Below, one piece after another: positions 1-6,311 of a stretch of 18,401 nt of DNA (the first letter of the stretch is position 1; every line of letters starts with the position of its first letter). The position numbers and the translations under genes are program-made. The notes beneath the pieces are model-generated. The model searched no databases, had not been told where the DNA came from, and saw only the letters and a program-made list of their open reading frames with translations. The stretch comes from Flavobacteriaceae bacterium (lineage in GTDB: Bacteria; Bacteroidota; Bacteroidia; Flavobacteriales; Flavobacteriaceae), in assembly GCA_030834365.1 (NCBI GenBank), contig JAURFJ010000015.1, forward strand, positions 1 to 18,401. Reading direction: 5' to 3'.

Positions 1-375
1 TTTAACCTCACGTGACCAGTCTAGCGAAAAACCAATTCGATCGAGCTGCTCGCGATAGCGCTTACTATTGACCTCGGTAGTAGTGGCCGGATGCTGCCCC
101 GTCTGAATAGCATACTGTTCGGCCGGAAGACCGAAAGAATCATACCCCATCGGATGTAGCACATTAAAGCCTTGATGCCTCTTGTAACGCGCATAAATGT
201 CGCTAGCGATGTACCCAAGTGGATGGCCCACGTGCAAACCGGCCCCAGAAGGATAAGGGAACATGTCAAGCACATAAAATTTGGGGGCTTCTGAACGGTC
301 TTCTGCCTTAAAGGTTTGGTTTAGCTGCCAAAAACGCTGCCATTTGCGTTCAATTTCTTTAAAATCGTAGCTCAT
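1..375 (-). CDS. leuS: Leucyl-tRNA synthetase, N-terminal part (cut by window edge)
   Basis: The first 125 residues of a class I aminoacyl-tRNA synthetase that charges tRNA-Leu in the cytoplasm. Translation from ATG at 375 begins [17 protein letters not shown] and continues through a segment containing [17 protein letters not shown], which holds the class I HIGH signature in its LeuS form (HVGH), and then [14 protein letters not shown], a very conserved LeuS stretch. The reading frame stays open to base 1, so the KMSKS loop, editing domain and anticodon-binding domain lie outside the window. It is divergent from ftsX with a 91-base gap that holds promoters for both. The leuS/ftsX adjacency is, from memory, common in Flavobacteriia. 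The identification is secure; only the 3' portion is missing. Confidence 0.97.
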   Translation of the reverse strand, partial: MSYDFKEIERKWQRFWQLNQTFKAEDRSEAPKFYVLDMFPYPSGAGLHVGHPLGYIASDIYARYKRHQGFNVLHPMGYDSFGLPAEQYAIQTGQHPATTTEVNSKRYREQLDRIGFSLDWSREVK

Positions 376-393
376 TTCACGCGAATTAAGGGC

Positions 394-401
394 TAAAAGT
401 A
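394..401 (-). promoter_or_regulatory. Candidate -7 box for leuS
   Basis: Read on the minus strand this is TACTTTTA, a match to the Bacteroidota -7 pattern TAnnTTTR, ending 18 bases before the leuS ATG. A convincing TTG -33 element at the usual spacing is not visible, so this is a motif-based candidate only. Confidence 0.4.
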
Positions 402-441
402 CAGCGAATACTTCAAGTCGAAAAATCTAGAATTACTTTGC

Positions 442-449
442 TAATTTTA
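442..449 (+). promoter_or_regulatory. Candidate -7 box for the ftsX operon
   Basis: TAATTTTA fits TAnnTTTR and ends 17 bases before the ftsX ATG. No clear -33 element is seen. It is the best promoter candidate in the short divergent leuS/ftsX gap, which must supply transcription for the five-gene operon. Confidence 0.35.
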
Positions 450-466
450 GACTTTCATTAAAGCCG

Positions 467-1345
467 ATGAGCTCCTATATTGAACGTTATGAAAGAAGAA
501 GGCTGAGGTCTTCTTACGTTTCAGTCACCTTCAGCATCTCCCTGGTGCTCGTATTGCTCGGAACACTTTTTTTATTGCTATTCAACGCCCAGCGTCTAGG
601 CGATTACTTCAAAGAACAACTAGTGCTTACGGCCTACATTCGCACCGAAGCTAAAGAGGTAGAGATCGAACAACTGGTCAAAAGTTTAGCCGTATCAAGC
701 TATGTCAAAGAAAGCACCTTCGTTTCAAAAGAAGAGGCTGCAGCCAATTACACCGAAGAGATCGATCAAGATTTCGTCGCTTTCTTGGGTTTTAATCCGC
801 TTAGAGATGGAGTAGAGGTGCGCATAAAGGCTGAGTTCATCAGCTCAGACTTTGCCAATCAGCTAACGGCAGATCTACTCAATAAATCGTTCATCGAGGA
901 GGTGATCTACGACGTTGAATTGCTAGAGCTTCTCGAATCAAATTTCAAAATCATTCGATCAGCGCTTATGGTGGCATCTGGTTTGTTGCTTCTCATATCC
1001 CTGCTTTTAATCAACAGTTCTATTCGCCTATCTATATTCTCCAAAAGACTGGTGCTCAAAACGATGCGACTGGTTGGAGCGAAGAAATCGTTCATTCGAA
1101 GACCATTCATTCGCATTTATGCCGGTCTCGGACTCATTGGAGCCACCTTAGCTACACTGCTATTGTTGGCCTTGATTGGGCAACTAAATACACTCTATCC
1201 GTCTTTAGACCTGCTTGGCGAACCCCTTCCTATCATGGTAATCATCGCCTCTTTATACCTTATCGCCCTTTTAATCACGCTGATAAGTGCGTATCTTTCG
1301 ACTTCGCGATTTTTGTCTTTAAAGGCGACCTCAAATTTCTCCTAA
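467..1345 (+). CDS. ftsX: Cell division protein FtsX (permease-like)
   Basis: FtsX is the membrane partner of the ATPase FtsE; in other bacteria the pair acts at the divisome and controls peptidoglycan hydrolases. The 292 residues show the FtsX layout: a short basic cytoplasmic N-terminus, membrane segment 1 at about 19-39, a periplasmic domain at about 40-160, then three more segments near 163-184, 217-238 and 255-277. The cytoplasmic loop carries MRLVGAKKSFIRRPF (200-214), the conserved stretch expected to contact FtsE. The ATG at 467 is the first in frame and gives a normal family length. It heads a tight operon with DUF3098, uppP and truB, which suits an envelope-building unit. No ftsE is adjacent; in this group it is usually elsewhere in the genome. 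Identification is confident. Confidence 0.93.
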   Translation: MSSYIERYERRRLRSSYVSVTFSISLVLVLLGTLFLLLFNAQRLGDYFKEQLVLTAYIRTEAKEVEIEQLVKSLAVSSYVKESTFVSKEEAAANYTEEIDQDFVAFLGFNPLRDGVEVRIKAEFISSDFANQLTADLLNKSFIEEVIYDVELLELLESNFKIIRSALMVASGLLLLISLLLINSSIRLSIFSKRLVLKTMRLVGAKKSFIRRPFIRIYAGLGLIGATLATLLLLALIGQLNTLYPSLDLLGEPLPIMVIIASLYLIALLITLISAYLSTSRFLSLKATSNFS

Positions 1346-1358
1346 AAGCCGCTGATAC

Positions 1359-1586
1359 ATGAAAGAACCCCTATTCTCATCTCGCAATTATACCCTTATG
1401 ATCGCAGGCATTTTGCTCATTGCGCTAGGCTTTATTTTGATGAGCGGAGGGCGCAGTGAAGACCCTGCTGTCTTCAATCCGGAGATCTACAATTTTAGAA
1501 GAATACGGCTGGCTCCATTTCTAATTCTGGCCGGTCTCGGCATTCAAGTATACGCCATTTTATACCGCAGCAAACCGCCTAAATGA
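1359..1586 (+). CDS. DUF3098 small membrane protein
   Basis: A 75-residue protein with two predicted membrane helices, at about 11-30 and 50-70, joined by a conserved soluble loop. The loop contains LMSGGRSEDPAVFNPEIYNF followed by RRIRLAPFLILAG, which I recognise as the DUF3098 family typical of Bacteroidota. It starts 13 bases after ftsX and overlaps uppP by four bases (ATGA), so it is surely co-translated with its neighbours. The function is unknown. Its fixed place between the divisome permease FtsX and the lipid-carrier phosphatase UppP suggests a role in envelope assembly or division, but that is inference from position only. The family call is firm. Confidence 0.9.
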   Translation: MKEPLFSSRNYTLMIAGILLIALGFILMSGGRSEDPAVFNPEIYNFRRIRLAPFLILAGLGIQVYAILYRSKPPK

Positions 1587-2374
1587 ATAGTTTAGAGGCC
1601 TTTATTCTAGGAATCATTCAGGGGCTTACCGAATTTCTACCAGTTTCTTCAAGTGGCCATCTAGAGCTGGCTAAGGTGCTCTTTGGTTCAAATGCCTTGC
1701 CTAAAGAAAGCCTTCTATTCACCGTTCTTTTGCACCTGGCTACCGCCCTAAGTACCGTAGTACTTTACCGAAAAGATATTGCCTCAATCGTAAGGCGTCT
1801 CTGGTCCAAAGACAAAGAGGCAGCAACCTTTTCTGCTGCCATTGTTGTTTCAATGATTCCTGCGGCAGCTGTAGGTTTCTTCTTTGAGGATTTTATAGAT
1901 AGTCTATTCTCTGGCAATCTCTTGCTGGTTGGTGCCCTATTAATGGTTACCGCCTTATTGTTGTACATCGCCGACACCTACCCCGCGGCATCGAAAGAGC
2001 TGACCTTAAAAAAGGCCTTCATAGTGGGACTCTCTCAAGCGGTCGCCATATTACCCGGAGTCTCCAGAAGCGGAGCAACCATCTCTACTGCGGTGGTTTT
2101 GGGCATAGACCGCACTCAAGCAGCGCGCTTTTCTTTTTTGATGGTGGTGCCGCTAATTTTCGGCAAGATTGCCAAGGACCTACTGGGTGGAGACCTGATG
2201 AATACCAGCATAGAGCCACTTCACTTGCTGTTGGGATTCTTCGCCGCATTTATAGCTGGTCTAATCGCCTGCAACTGGATGATCGCCTTAGTTAAGCGCA
2301 GCAAACTAATCTATTTTGCCTGGTATTGCCTAACGGTCGGAGGCATCGCAATAGCCTCTAATTTTCTGATATGA
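1583..2374 (+). CDS. uppP: Undecaprenyl-diphosphate phosphatase (UppP/BacA)
   Basis: This integral membrane enzyme removes a phosphate from undecaprenyl diphosphate, recycling the lipid carrier for peptidoglycan and other surface polymers; the family also gives bacitracin resistance. The 263-residue length is normal. The first active-site motif, QGLTEFLPVSSSGH, is at 13-26 with Glu17, the serine run and His26. The second, PGVSRSGAT, is at 158-166 and includes the catalytic-site Arg162. The remainder is a series of hydrophobic helices. The start ATG overlaps the DUF3098 stop and the end overlaps the truB start (ATGA in both cases), indicating translational coupling. Nothing is missing, and the assignment is confident. 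Confidence 0.96.
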   Translation: MNSLEAFILGIIQGLTEFLPVSSSGHLELAKVLFGSNALPKESLLFTVLLHLATALSTVVLYRKDIASIVRRLWSKDKEAATFSAAIVVSMIPAAAVGFFFEDFIDSLFSGNLLLVGALLMVTALLLYIADTYPAASKELTLKKAFIVGLSQAVAILPGVSRSGATISTAVVLGIDRTQAARFSFLMVVPLIFGKIAKDLLGGDLMNTSIEPLHLLLGFFAAFIAGLIACNWMIALVKRSKLIYFAWYCLTVGGIAIASNFLI

Positions 2375-3087
2375 AGCCATTAAACCTGCTTAGCGCCGAA
2401 GACTTTCTAGAGGGTCAACTGCTGCTCGTAGATAAACCCTTGGGGTACACCTCGTTTCAGGCCGTCAACGCCCTTAAGTGGGCCATCATAAGAAAGTTCA
2501 AGCTGAAGAAGTTAAAAATTGGGCATGCCGGAACGCTAGACCCTTTAGCCTCTGGATTATTGATCATATGCACAGGCAAATCGACCAAAAAAATCGCCAC
2601 GTATCAAGGGCTCGAAAAGACCTATACCGGAACTTTCACTTTGGGGGCCACAACACCCTCTTACGACCTAGAGACCGAAATCGATGCTCAATTTAAAACG
2701 GGCCATATCACCCCAGAAGCCATAGAGTTGGCACGAAAGCAATTTGTAGGGGCGATTATGCAACATCCGCCTCTGTTCTCTGCCATTAAAAAAGAAGGCA
2801 AGCGGCTTTACGAAATTGCCAGAGAAGGTAAAACCACTACTACCACGGCCAGAGCCATTGAAATTTATACTTTTGACATAGACAGTAGTAAATTCGAACG
2901 CAAGCAAACGCTTGACTTCGCTGTTAGCTGTTCGAAAGGCACCTACATTCGGTCACTTGCCCATGACTTCGGAAAGGCACTCGACTCGGGGGCACACCTC
3001 AGTCAACTCAGGAGAACAGCCATAGGGCCTTACCAGGTTACAAGCGCACAAACCCCAGAAGAGATTAAAACGCTCTTATGCACTTAA
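2371..3087 (+). CDS. truB: tRNA pseudouridine-55 synthase TruB
   Basis: TruB isomerises U55 in the T-loop of elongator tRNAs. The 238-residue protein has the N-terminal KPLGYTSFQAVN segment (22-33) and the catalytic motif GHAGTLDPLASGLL beginning at 51, with the nucleophile Asp57. It also has the conserved YTGTFTLGATTPSYDLETE stretch and a later KGTYIRSLAHDFG motif. It is somewhat shorter than the E. coli enzyme, as expected for versions without a full C-terminal PUA domain. Its start overlaps the uppP stop by four bases, and its last ten bases overlap the next gene. Placement after uppP in an ftsX operon is common in Flavobacteriia. The function is not in doubt. Confidence 0.96.
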   Translation: MKPLNLLSAEDFLEGQLLLVDKPLGYTSFQAVNALKWAIIRKFKLKKLKIGHAGTLDPLASGLLIICTGKSTKKIATYQGLEKTYTGTFTLGATTPSYDLETEIDAQFKTGHITPEAIELARKQFVGAIMQHPPLFSAIKKEGKRLYEIAREGKTTTTTARAIEIYTFDIDSSKFERKQTLDFAVSCSKGTYIRSLAHDFGKALDSGAHLSQLRRTAIGPYQVTSAQTPEEIKTLLCT

Positions 3088-3773
3088 TCACTAAAGCTCA
3101 AAAGCAAGCCAGAGGCTACACCGCCGCACTAGCCGTGCTGCTTTTACTCGCCTTGCTATCGATCTCTGCTCAGCTACCCGATGGGGACAAAACCTACGCT
3201 TTAGAAATCTCAGAAGACACTGAAGAAGATTTCTTTAAAAAGTTAGAAGAAAAGCGATTCGAGGCCTTTAAAGTAGAGACCAACCAAGCCTCTAATGAGG
3301 CGGCAAAAAGAACTGCCCTTGAGGCCCCAGAACCGCTTACTAGCCTAGAAGAATTGGCTGCGAAAAAGAGCAAAACGGGTACAAATACAGCTTCGGGTTT
3401 AGGGTCTGGTCTAGCCTCTGTAAGCTCAGCGGTTGACGACCGATTAAACCGAATGAAAGAAAATAGCGTTGCTGCTGCCGAACCCATAAAACTATCCAAG
3501 AAGACCATAATCTCTTACGACCTTAAAGGTCGGGTTCACCAAACACTTCCGGTGCCCAACTATACCTGTCTTGAAGGGGGAGAGATTGTTATCAATGTGG
3601 CCGTAGATTACAGGGGACGCGTGGTTGATGCCTGGTATAACCCACACTTTTCGTCTTCTTCGAACGGCTGTCTAGTTGCTCAGGCTATAGAATACGCCAA
3701 GCGTTCGCTTTTTCAAGATTCAGGAAAGAACATTCAAGAAGGCACCATTACTTACCTATTTCCGGCCAAGTAG
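3078..3773 (+). CDS. Membrane-anchored protein with TonB-C-like C-terminal domain
   Basis: A 231-residue protein of unknown role. A single hydrophobic helix lies at about 14-32 after a basic N-terminus, so the protein is probably anchored in the inner membrane with the rest in the periplasm. An acidic, lysine/alanine-rich stretch follows (45-105), then a Gly/Ser patch near 107-118. The C-terminal 70 residues contain a GGEIVINVAVDYRGRVVDAW segment, two cysteines (164 and 198) and an ending GTITYLFPAK, resembling the C-terminal fold of flavobacterial energy-transducer TonB paralogues. The proline-rich spacer of classic TonB is absent. It overlaps truB by ten bases and convergently overlaps the next gene by 18. 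A genuine TonB that energises receptors cannot be claimed; the domain similarity is from memory. Confidence 0.6.
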   Translation: MHLITKAQKQARGYTAALAVLLLLALLSISAQLPDGDKTYALEISEDTEEDFFKKLEEKRFEAFKVETNQASNEAAKRTALEAPEPLTSLEELAAKKSKTGTNTASGLGSGLASVSSAVDDRLNRMKENSVAAAEPIKLSKKTIISYDLKGRVHQTLPVPNYTCLEGGEIVINVAVDYRGRVVDAWYNPHFSSSSNGCLVAQAIEYAKRSLFQDSGKNIQEGTITYLFPAK

Positions 3774-4316
3774 CGCCATAAGTTCTTCAGCGATTTGTCG
3801 CCCCTTATCTACATTATACCACTGCTGAAGCTGCTCTCTAAAGGTGGCATCGAGAGACCCGTGTGCCTTTTTATAGTCATCTACCAACTGGGCCGCACCA
3901 CTGGGTCTCGGTCCCCAACTCGTGATCTGACCCTCGGCATTGCGCTGAATTAATTTTGGGATAGACTGCGCTCCACCCGTTAAGTGTTCTTGCATGAGCT
4001 CAAGGTGCTGATCCCTAAGCAGCACCTCTAATTGAATTCCTTGGTGTTTAGAGGCGATCAGATGCATCATTGGTAAAGACGGAGCGGCGTCTCCGCACCA
4101 CGGCTCGGTAAGCACTGTCCACTGCACCTTTAGTTCTTTTTGCGAATCAAGCCACTGCAGCTGTTCTTCGGTGAGAGTCAGAACTTTTTGCCAACGCTTG
4201 ATACGCTGAAAATTGAGCAGCGTATATTCGATATAGGCGGGGTCTGTGCGATTATTGGTAGTCGCCTTTTGGGCCACCAATTGCTCGTGTAATTCGAAAT
4301 ATTCGAGATAGGTCAT
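3756..4316 (-). CDS. Thioredoxin-like family protein with single active-site cysteine
   Basis: A 186-residue soluble protein without a signal peptide, so probably cytoplasmic. It carries a thioredoxin-type core: VLTEPWCGDAAPSLP at about 68-82 stands where the WCxxC motif would be, and SIPKLI supplies the cis-proline (Pro120). The only cysteine in the protein is Cys74, so a dithiol/disulfide cycle within one molecule is not possible. A later WGPRPSGAAQLV stretch is typical of a Bacteroidota family annotated only as thioredoxin family protein. The start ATG lies directly behind a strong -7 box. Its last 18 bases overlap the convergent upstream operon. Possible jobs are a monothiol or peroxide-related role, or a structural one. 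The family fold is fairly certain, the function unknown. Confidence 0.75.
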   Translation of the reverse strand: MTYLEYFELHEQLVAQKATTNNRTDPAYIEYTLLNFQRIKRWQKVLTLTEEQLQWLDSQKELKVQWTVLTEPWCGDAAPSLPMMHLIASKHQGIQLEVLLRDQHLELMQEHLTGGAQSIPKLIQRNAEGQITSWGPRPSGAAQLVDDYKKAHGSLDATFREQLQQWYNVDKGRQIAEELMALLGRK

Positions 4317-4323
4317 TGCAGTG

Positions 4324-4331
4324 CAAAGATA
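4324..4331 (-). promoter_or_regulatory. -7 promoter box of the thioredoxin-like gene
   Basis: On the minus strand this reads TATCTTTG, a perfect TAnnTTTG box, followed by only seven bases (CACTGCA) before the ATG at 4316. A start point at normal spacing would fall on or next to the ATG, giving a leaderless or nearly leaderless mRNA. No good -33 TTG is visible. Confidence 0.6.
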
Positions 4332-4347
4332 CTGCGGTGAATCGAGC

Positions 4348-4355
4348 TAGTTTTG
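4348..4355 (+). promoter_or_regulatory. -7 promoter box of tag
   Basis: TAGTTTTG matches TAnnTTTG and lies 17 bases before the ATG at 4373. It is downstream of the more upstream in-frame ATG at 4316, so it supports the later start for tag. The -33 position is not conserved. Confidence 0.5.
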
Positions 4356-4372
4356 TCACACAATATCACATC

Positions 4373-4954
4373 ATGAACAGATGCAGCTTTTGCCAAGGCA
4401 ATCCCATTTACGAGGCCTATCACGATCTAGAGTGGGGGTCGCCTCAAACCAATGATCAAAAACTATTTGAGAGTCTTGTACTTGAGACCTTTCAGGCTGG
4501 GCTAAATTGGCTAACTATTTTGAAGAAAAGAACGGCTTTTAGAAGGGCTTTCGATGATTTCGATATCGAAAAGGTGGCCCAATATTCGCCAGAACAAATA
4601 GGTAAATTGTTAGAAAATACCGAAATCATTCGGAATAGAGCAAAAATAGAAAGCGCCGTAACTAACGCCCGGGCTGTCTTGACCGTTCAACGCGAACACG
4701 GCTCACTAGCGAATTACCTATGGGCCTTCACCGACTATCAGGTGATTCACAACGCGCACTCGTCGGCTGAAGAAATACCGTCGAAGAGCGAACTCTCCAT
4801 TCGATTGTCAAAATCCCTAAAGGCTAAAGGCTTCTCGTTCACCGGCCCTGTGGTCATGTATGCGTTCCTTCAAGCCAACGGTTTCATTAACGATCACACA
4901 ACAGACTGCGATCTTTATGCCCTTAGAAAAGAGGTAAGGTACATAAAGCTTTAG
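4373..4954 (+). CDS. tag: DNA-3-methyladenine glycosylase I
   Basis: Tag removes 3-methyladenine from alkylated DNA, starting base excision repair. I chose the ATG at 4373 over the in-frame ATG at 4316: it gives the standard MNRCSFC start and a 193-residue protein, and a -7 promoter box sits between the two. With this start, residues match the E. coli numbering exactly: zinc ligands Cys4, His17, His175 and Cys179, and the base-recognition residues Tyr16, Glu38 and Trp46. The motif ETFQAGLNW (38-46) and the C-terminal DHTTDCD confirm the family. It is divergent from the thioredoxin-like gene, and its stop codon overlaps the stop of the convergent DUF3127 gene by four bases. The gene appears intact and the call is secure. 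Confidence 0.95.
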   Translation: MNRCSFCQGNPIYEAYHDLEWGSPQTNDQKLFESLVLETFQAGLNWLTILKKRTAFRRAFDDFDIEKVAQYSPEQIGKLLENTEIIRNRAKIESAVTNARAVLTVQREHGSLANYLWAFTDYQVIHNAHSSAEEIPSKSELSIRLSKSLKAKGFSFTGPVVMYAFLQANGFINDHTTDCDLYALRKEVRYIKL

Positions 4955-5328
4955 AAGGGCAGGTCGTCGTAGTCCTTATCCGAATCATCGGTGTCGACCA
5001 TCGGAAAATCAGTCATCGGAGGAAGGTCTGAGGGCATAGCAGCCGATCCACTCGTCTGACCCTCAATGCGCCATCCTTGAATAGAATTAAAGTACTTGAC
5101 CTCTCCTTGAGGCGATGTCCATTCACGACCTTTGAGATTAATACCCACGCTCACCTGTTGACCAGGTGCGTATTGAGAGAGCAGGTCGCATTTGTCTTGA
5201 ATAAACTCTACCAGCAAATCTTGTGGGTATTGCTCTTGGGTGGTGATCACCATTTCACGCTTTCTGAATCCATTGCTTCCGAAAGTTTTAGTGTCGCCGA
5301 TCATCTTAATTGTTCCTTGGATCTCCAT
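4951..5328 (-). CDS. DUF3127 protein with SSB-like acidic C-terminal tip
   Basis: A 125-residue protein of the Bacteroidota family DUF3127. Residues 1-90 form a compact beta-rich domain (MEIQGTIKMIGDTKTFGSNG at the start; KGREWTSPQGEVKYFNSIQGW at 66-86, with the Trp70/Trp86 pattern), which looks like an OB fold. Residues 91-116 are a flexible Ser/Pro/Asp-rich linker, and the protein ends DKDYDDLPF. That ending closely resembles the acidic DDDIPF tip of bacterial SSB, which recruits repair and replication proteins. It is third in the operon greA-HIT-DUF3127, five bases after the HIT gene. Single-strand nucleic acid binding is inferred, not shown. The family call is confident, the function unknown. 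Confidence 0.85.
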   Translation of the reverse strand: MEIQGTIKMIGDTKTFGSNGFRKREMVITTQEQYPQDLLVEFIQDKCDLLSQYAPGQQVSVGINLKGREWTSPQGEVKYFNSIQGWRIEGQTSGSAAMPSDLPPMTDFPMVDTDDSDKDYDDLPF

Positions 5329-5333
5329 AGGGG

Positions 5334-5735
5334 CTATGCTCGTTTGTTGAATTGTTCCTTTATCGATTGGGCCAGTTGGGTAAATTCCTTAGGCTCAAGT
5401 TTCACTTTTTTAGTAAACTGGGCATCTTCCATGGCATTTAAAGGGATCAAATGAACATGCACATGAGGCACCTCGAGGCCGATGACCGTCATTCCGACAC
5501 GCTTGCACGAAACAACCTGTTCTAGGGCTATAGCCACCTTTCTTGAAAACGCCATTAGAGCGAGATAGGTCGGCTCATCTAGGTCGAACAATTTGTCGGT
5601 TTCTACCTTGGGTATACACAGGGTATGCCCTTTGGCATTCGGATTTATGTCTAGAAAGGCCATGAATTGGGCGTCTTCGGCAATTATGTATGCCGGAAGT
5701 TCGCCTGATATGATTTTTGAAAAAAGTGTGGGCAT
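5334..5735 (-). CDS. HIT family nucleotide hydrolase/transferase
   Basis: A 133-residue histidine-triad protein, the normal size for the Hint branch. These cytoplasmic enzymes hydrolyse purine nucleoside phosphoramidates and related AMP conjugates, with the central histidine as nucleophile. The triad HVHVHLIP is at 91-98, so His91, His93 and His95 are all present. The N-terminal LFSKIISGELPAYIIAED and the DINPNAKGHTLCIPK segment (29-43) are classic for the family. It begins one base after the greA stop and is followed at five bases by DUF3127, so all three are probably on one mRNA. The physiological substrate is not evident from sequence. The family assignment is secure. Confidence 0.93.
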   Translation of the reverse strand: MPTLFSKIISGELPAYIIAEDAQFMAFLDINPNAKGHTLCIPKVETDKLFDLDEPTYLALMAFSRKVAIALEQVVSCKRVGMTVIGLEVPHVHVHLIPLNAMEDAQFTKKVKLEPKEFTQLAQSIKEQFNKRA

Positions 5736-5736
5736 C

Positions 5737-6213
5737 TTAGTTTCGCGTGATCTCTACGATTTCAAATTGTAGGGTTCCGTTAGGCACCTGAATCTCTGCG
5801 GTATCTCCGACTGATTTGCCTAATAGTCCTTTTCCAATCGGAGAATTCACCGATATCTTACCCGATTTAAGATCGGCCTCGCTCTCGGCAACCAATGTGT
5901 AGGTCATTTGCTGACCGTTTAGCTTGTTCTTAATGGTAACTGTAGATAGAACCAATGCCTTTGAGGTGTCGAGCTGAGACTCGTCTATAAGTCTTGCGTT
6001 TGATAGTGTTTCTTCTAATTTGGCGATGCGCATCTCCAAAAGCCCTTGAGCCTCCTTTGCCGCATCGTACTCAGCGTTCTCCGAAAGGTCACCTTTGTCT
6101 CTGGCTTCTGCGATAGCTGCAGAGGCTTTAGGGCGCTCAACGTCTTTGAGATGATTGACCTCATCTCTTAATTTTTGCAATCCTTCTTTGGTGTAATAAG
6201 CGACTTTACTCAT
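5737..6213 (-). CDS. greA: Transcription elongation factor GreA
   Basis: GreA rescues backtracked RNA polymerase by stimulating cleavage of the transcript 3' end in the secondary channel. The 158-residue protein has the coiled-coil N-terminal domain, with the tip motif GDLSENAEYDAAKE at 41-54. The key acidic pair corresponds to Asp42 and Glu45. The C-terminal FKBP-like domain has SPIGKGLLGKSVGDTAEI. It is the first gene of the greA-HIT-DUF3127 operon. Upstream are a -7 box and a 38-base hairpin followed by a T run, which may regulate it. A four-codon upstream frame (ATG at 6220, stop 6208-6206) overlaps the start of greA. The identity is firm. Confidence 0.97.
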   Translation of the reverse strand: MSKVAYYTKEGLQKLRDEVNHLKDVERPKASAAIAEARDKGDLSENAEYDAAKEAQGLLEMRIAKLEETLSNARLIDESQLDTSKALVLSTVTIKNKLNGQQMTYTLVAESEADLKSGKISVNSPIGKGLLGKSVGDTAEIQVPNGTLQFEIVEITRN

Positions 6214-6231
6214 GCTTCATTCGAATTAAAA

Positions 6232-6269
6232 AATCCTCTAGACCCTTGAATTCAAGGTGCTTGAGGATT
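6232..6269 (-). terminator. Terminator-like hairpin in the greA leader
   Basis: Bases 6232-6269 form an imperfect palindrome with 19-base arms, 16 of them able to pair, around a perfect 14-base core (CCTTGAATTCAAGG, 6244-6257). Read leftward toward greA, the hairpin ends GAGGATT and runs straight into a six-T stretch, the shape of an intrinsic terminator. It lies between the greA -7 box and the greA ATG. Alternatives are a protein-binding operator shared with the divergent lipoprotein gene, or an mRNA-stabilising 5' hairpin. Confidence 0.5.
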
Positions 6270-6272
6270 ACT

Positions 6273-6280
6273 CAAATATA
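6273..6280 (-). promoter_or_regulatory. -7 promoter box of greA operon
   Basis: Minus-strand TATATTTG, a perfect TAnnTTTG box. Normal spacing puts the start point at about 6266-6268, at the very beginning of the leader hairpin. No good -33 element is seen. Confidence 0.55.
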
Positions 6281-6297
6281 CAAAATTAAAACAACAG

Positions 6298-6305
6298 TAT
6301 CTTTG
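6298..6305 (+). promoter_or_regulatory. -7 promoter box of the Rieske-like lipoprotein gene
   Basis: TATCTTTG, a perfect TAnnTTTG match, followed by six bases and then the ATG at 6312. It decides the start of the downstream gene: the in-frame ATG at 6246 lies upstream of this promoter. The transcript should be leaderless or nearly so. Confidence 0.6.
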
Positions 6306-6311
6306 ACGCCT

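Noticed and set aside
4316..4372. Longer start for tag at the ATG at 4316
   Set aside because: It adds 19 residues without family similarity, lies upstream of a good -7 box, and breaks the exact match of Cys4, His17, His175 and Cys179 to known Tag numbering.
6246..6311. Longer start for the Rieske-like lipoprotein gene at 6246
   Set aside because: It would put 22 residues in front of the signal peptide, starts inside the palindrome and lies upstream of the -7 box at 6298.
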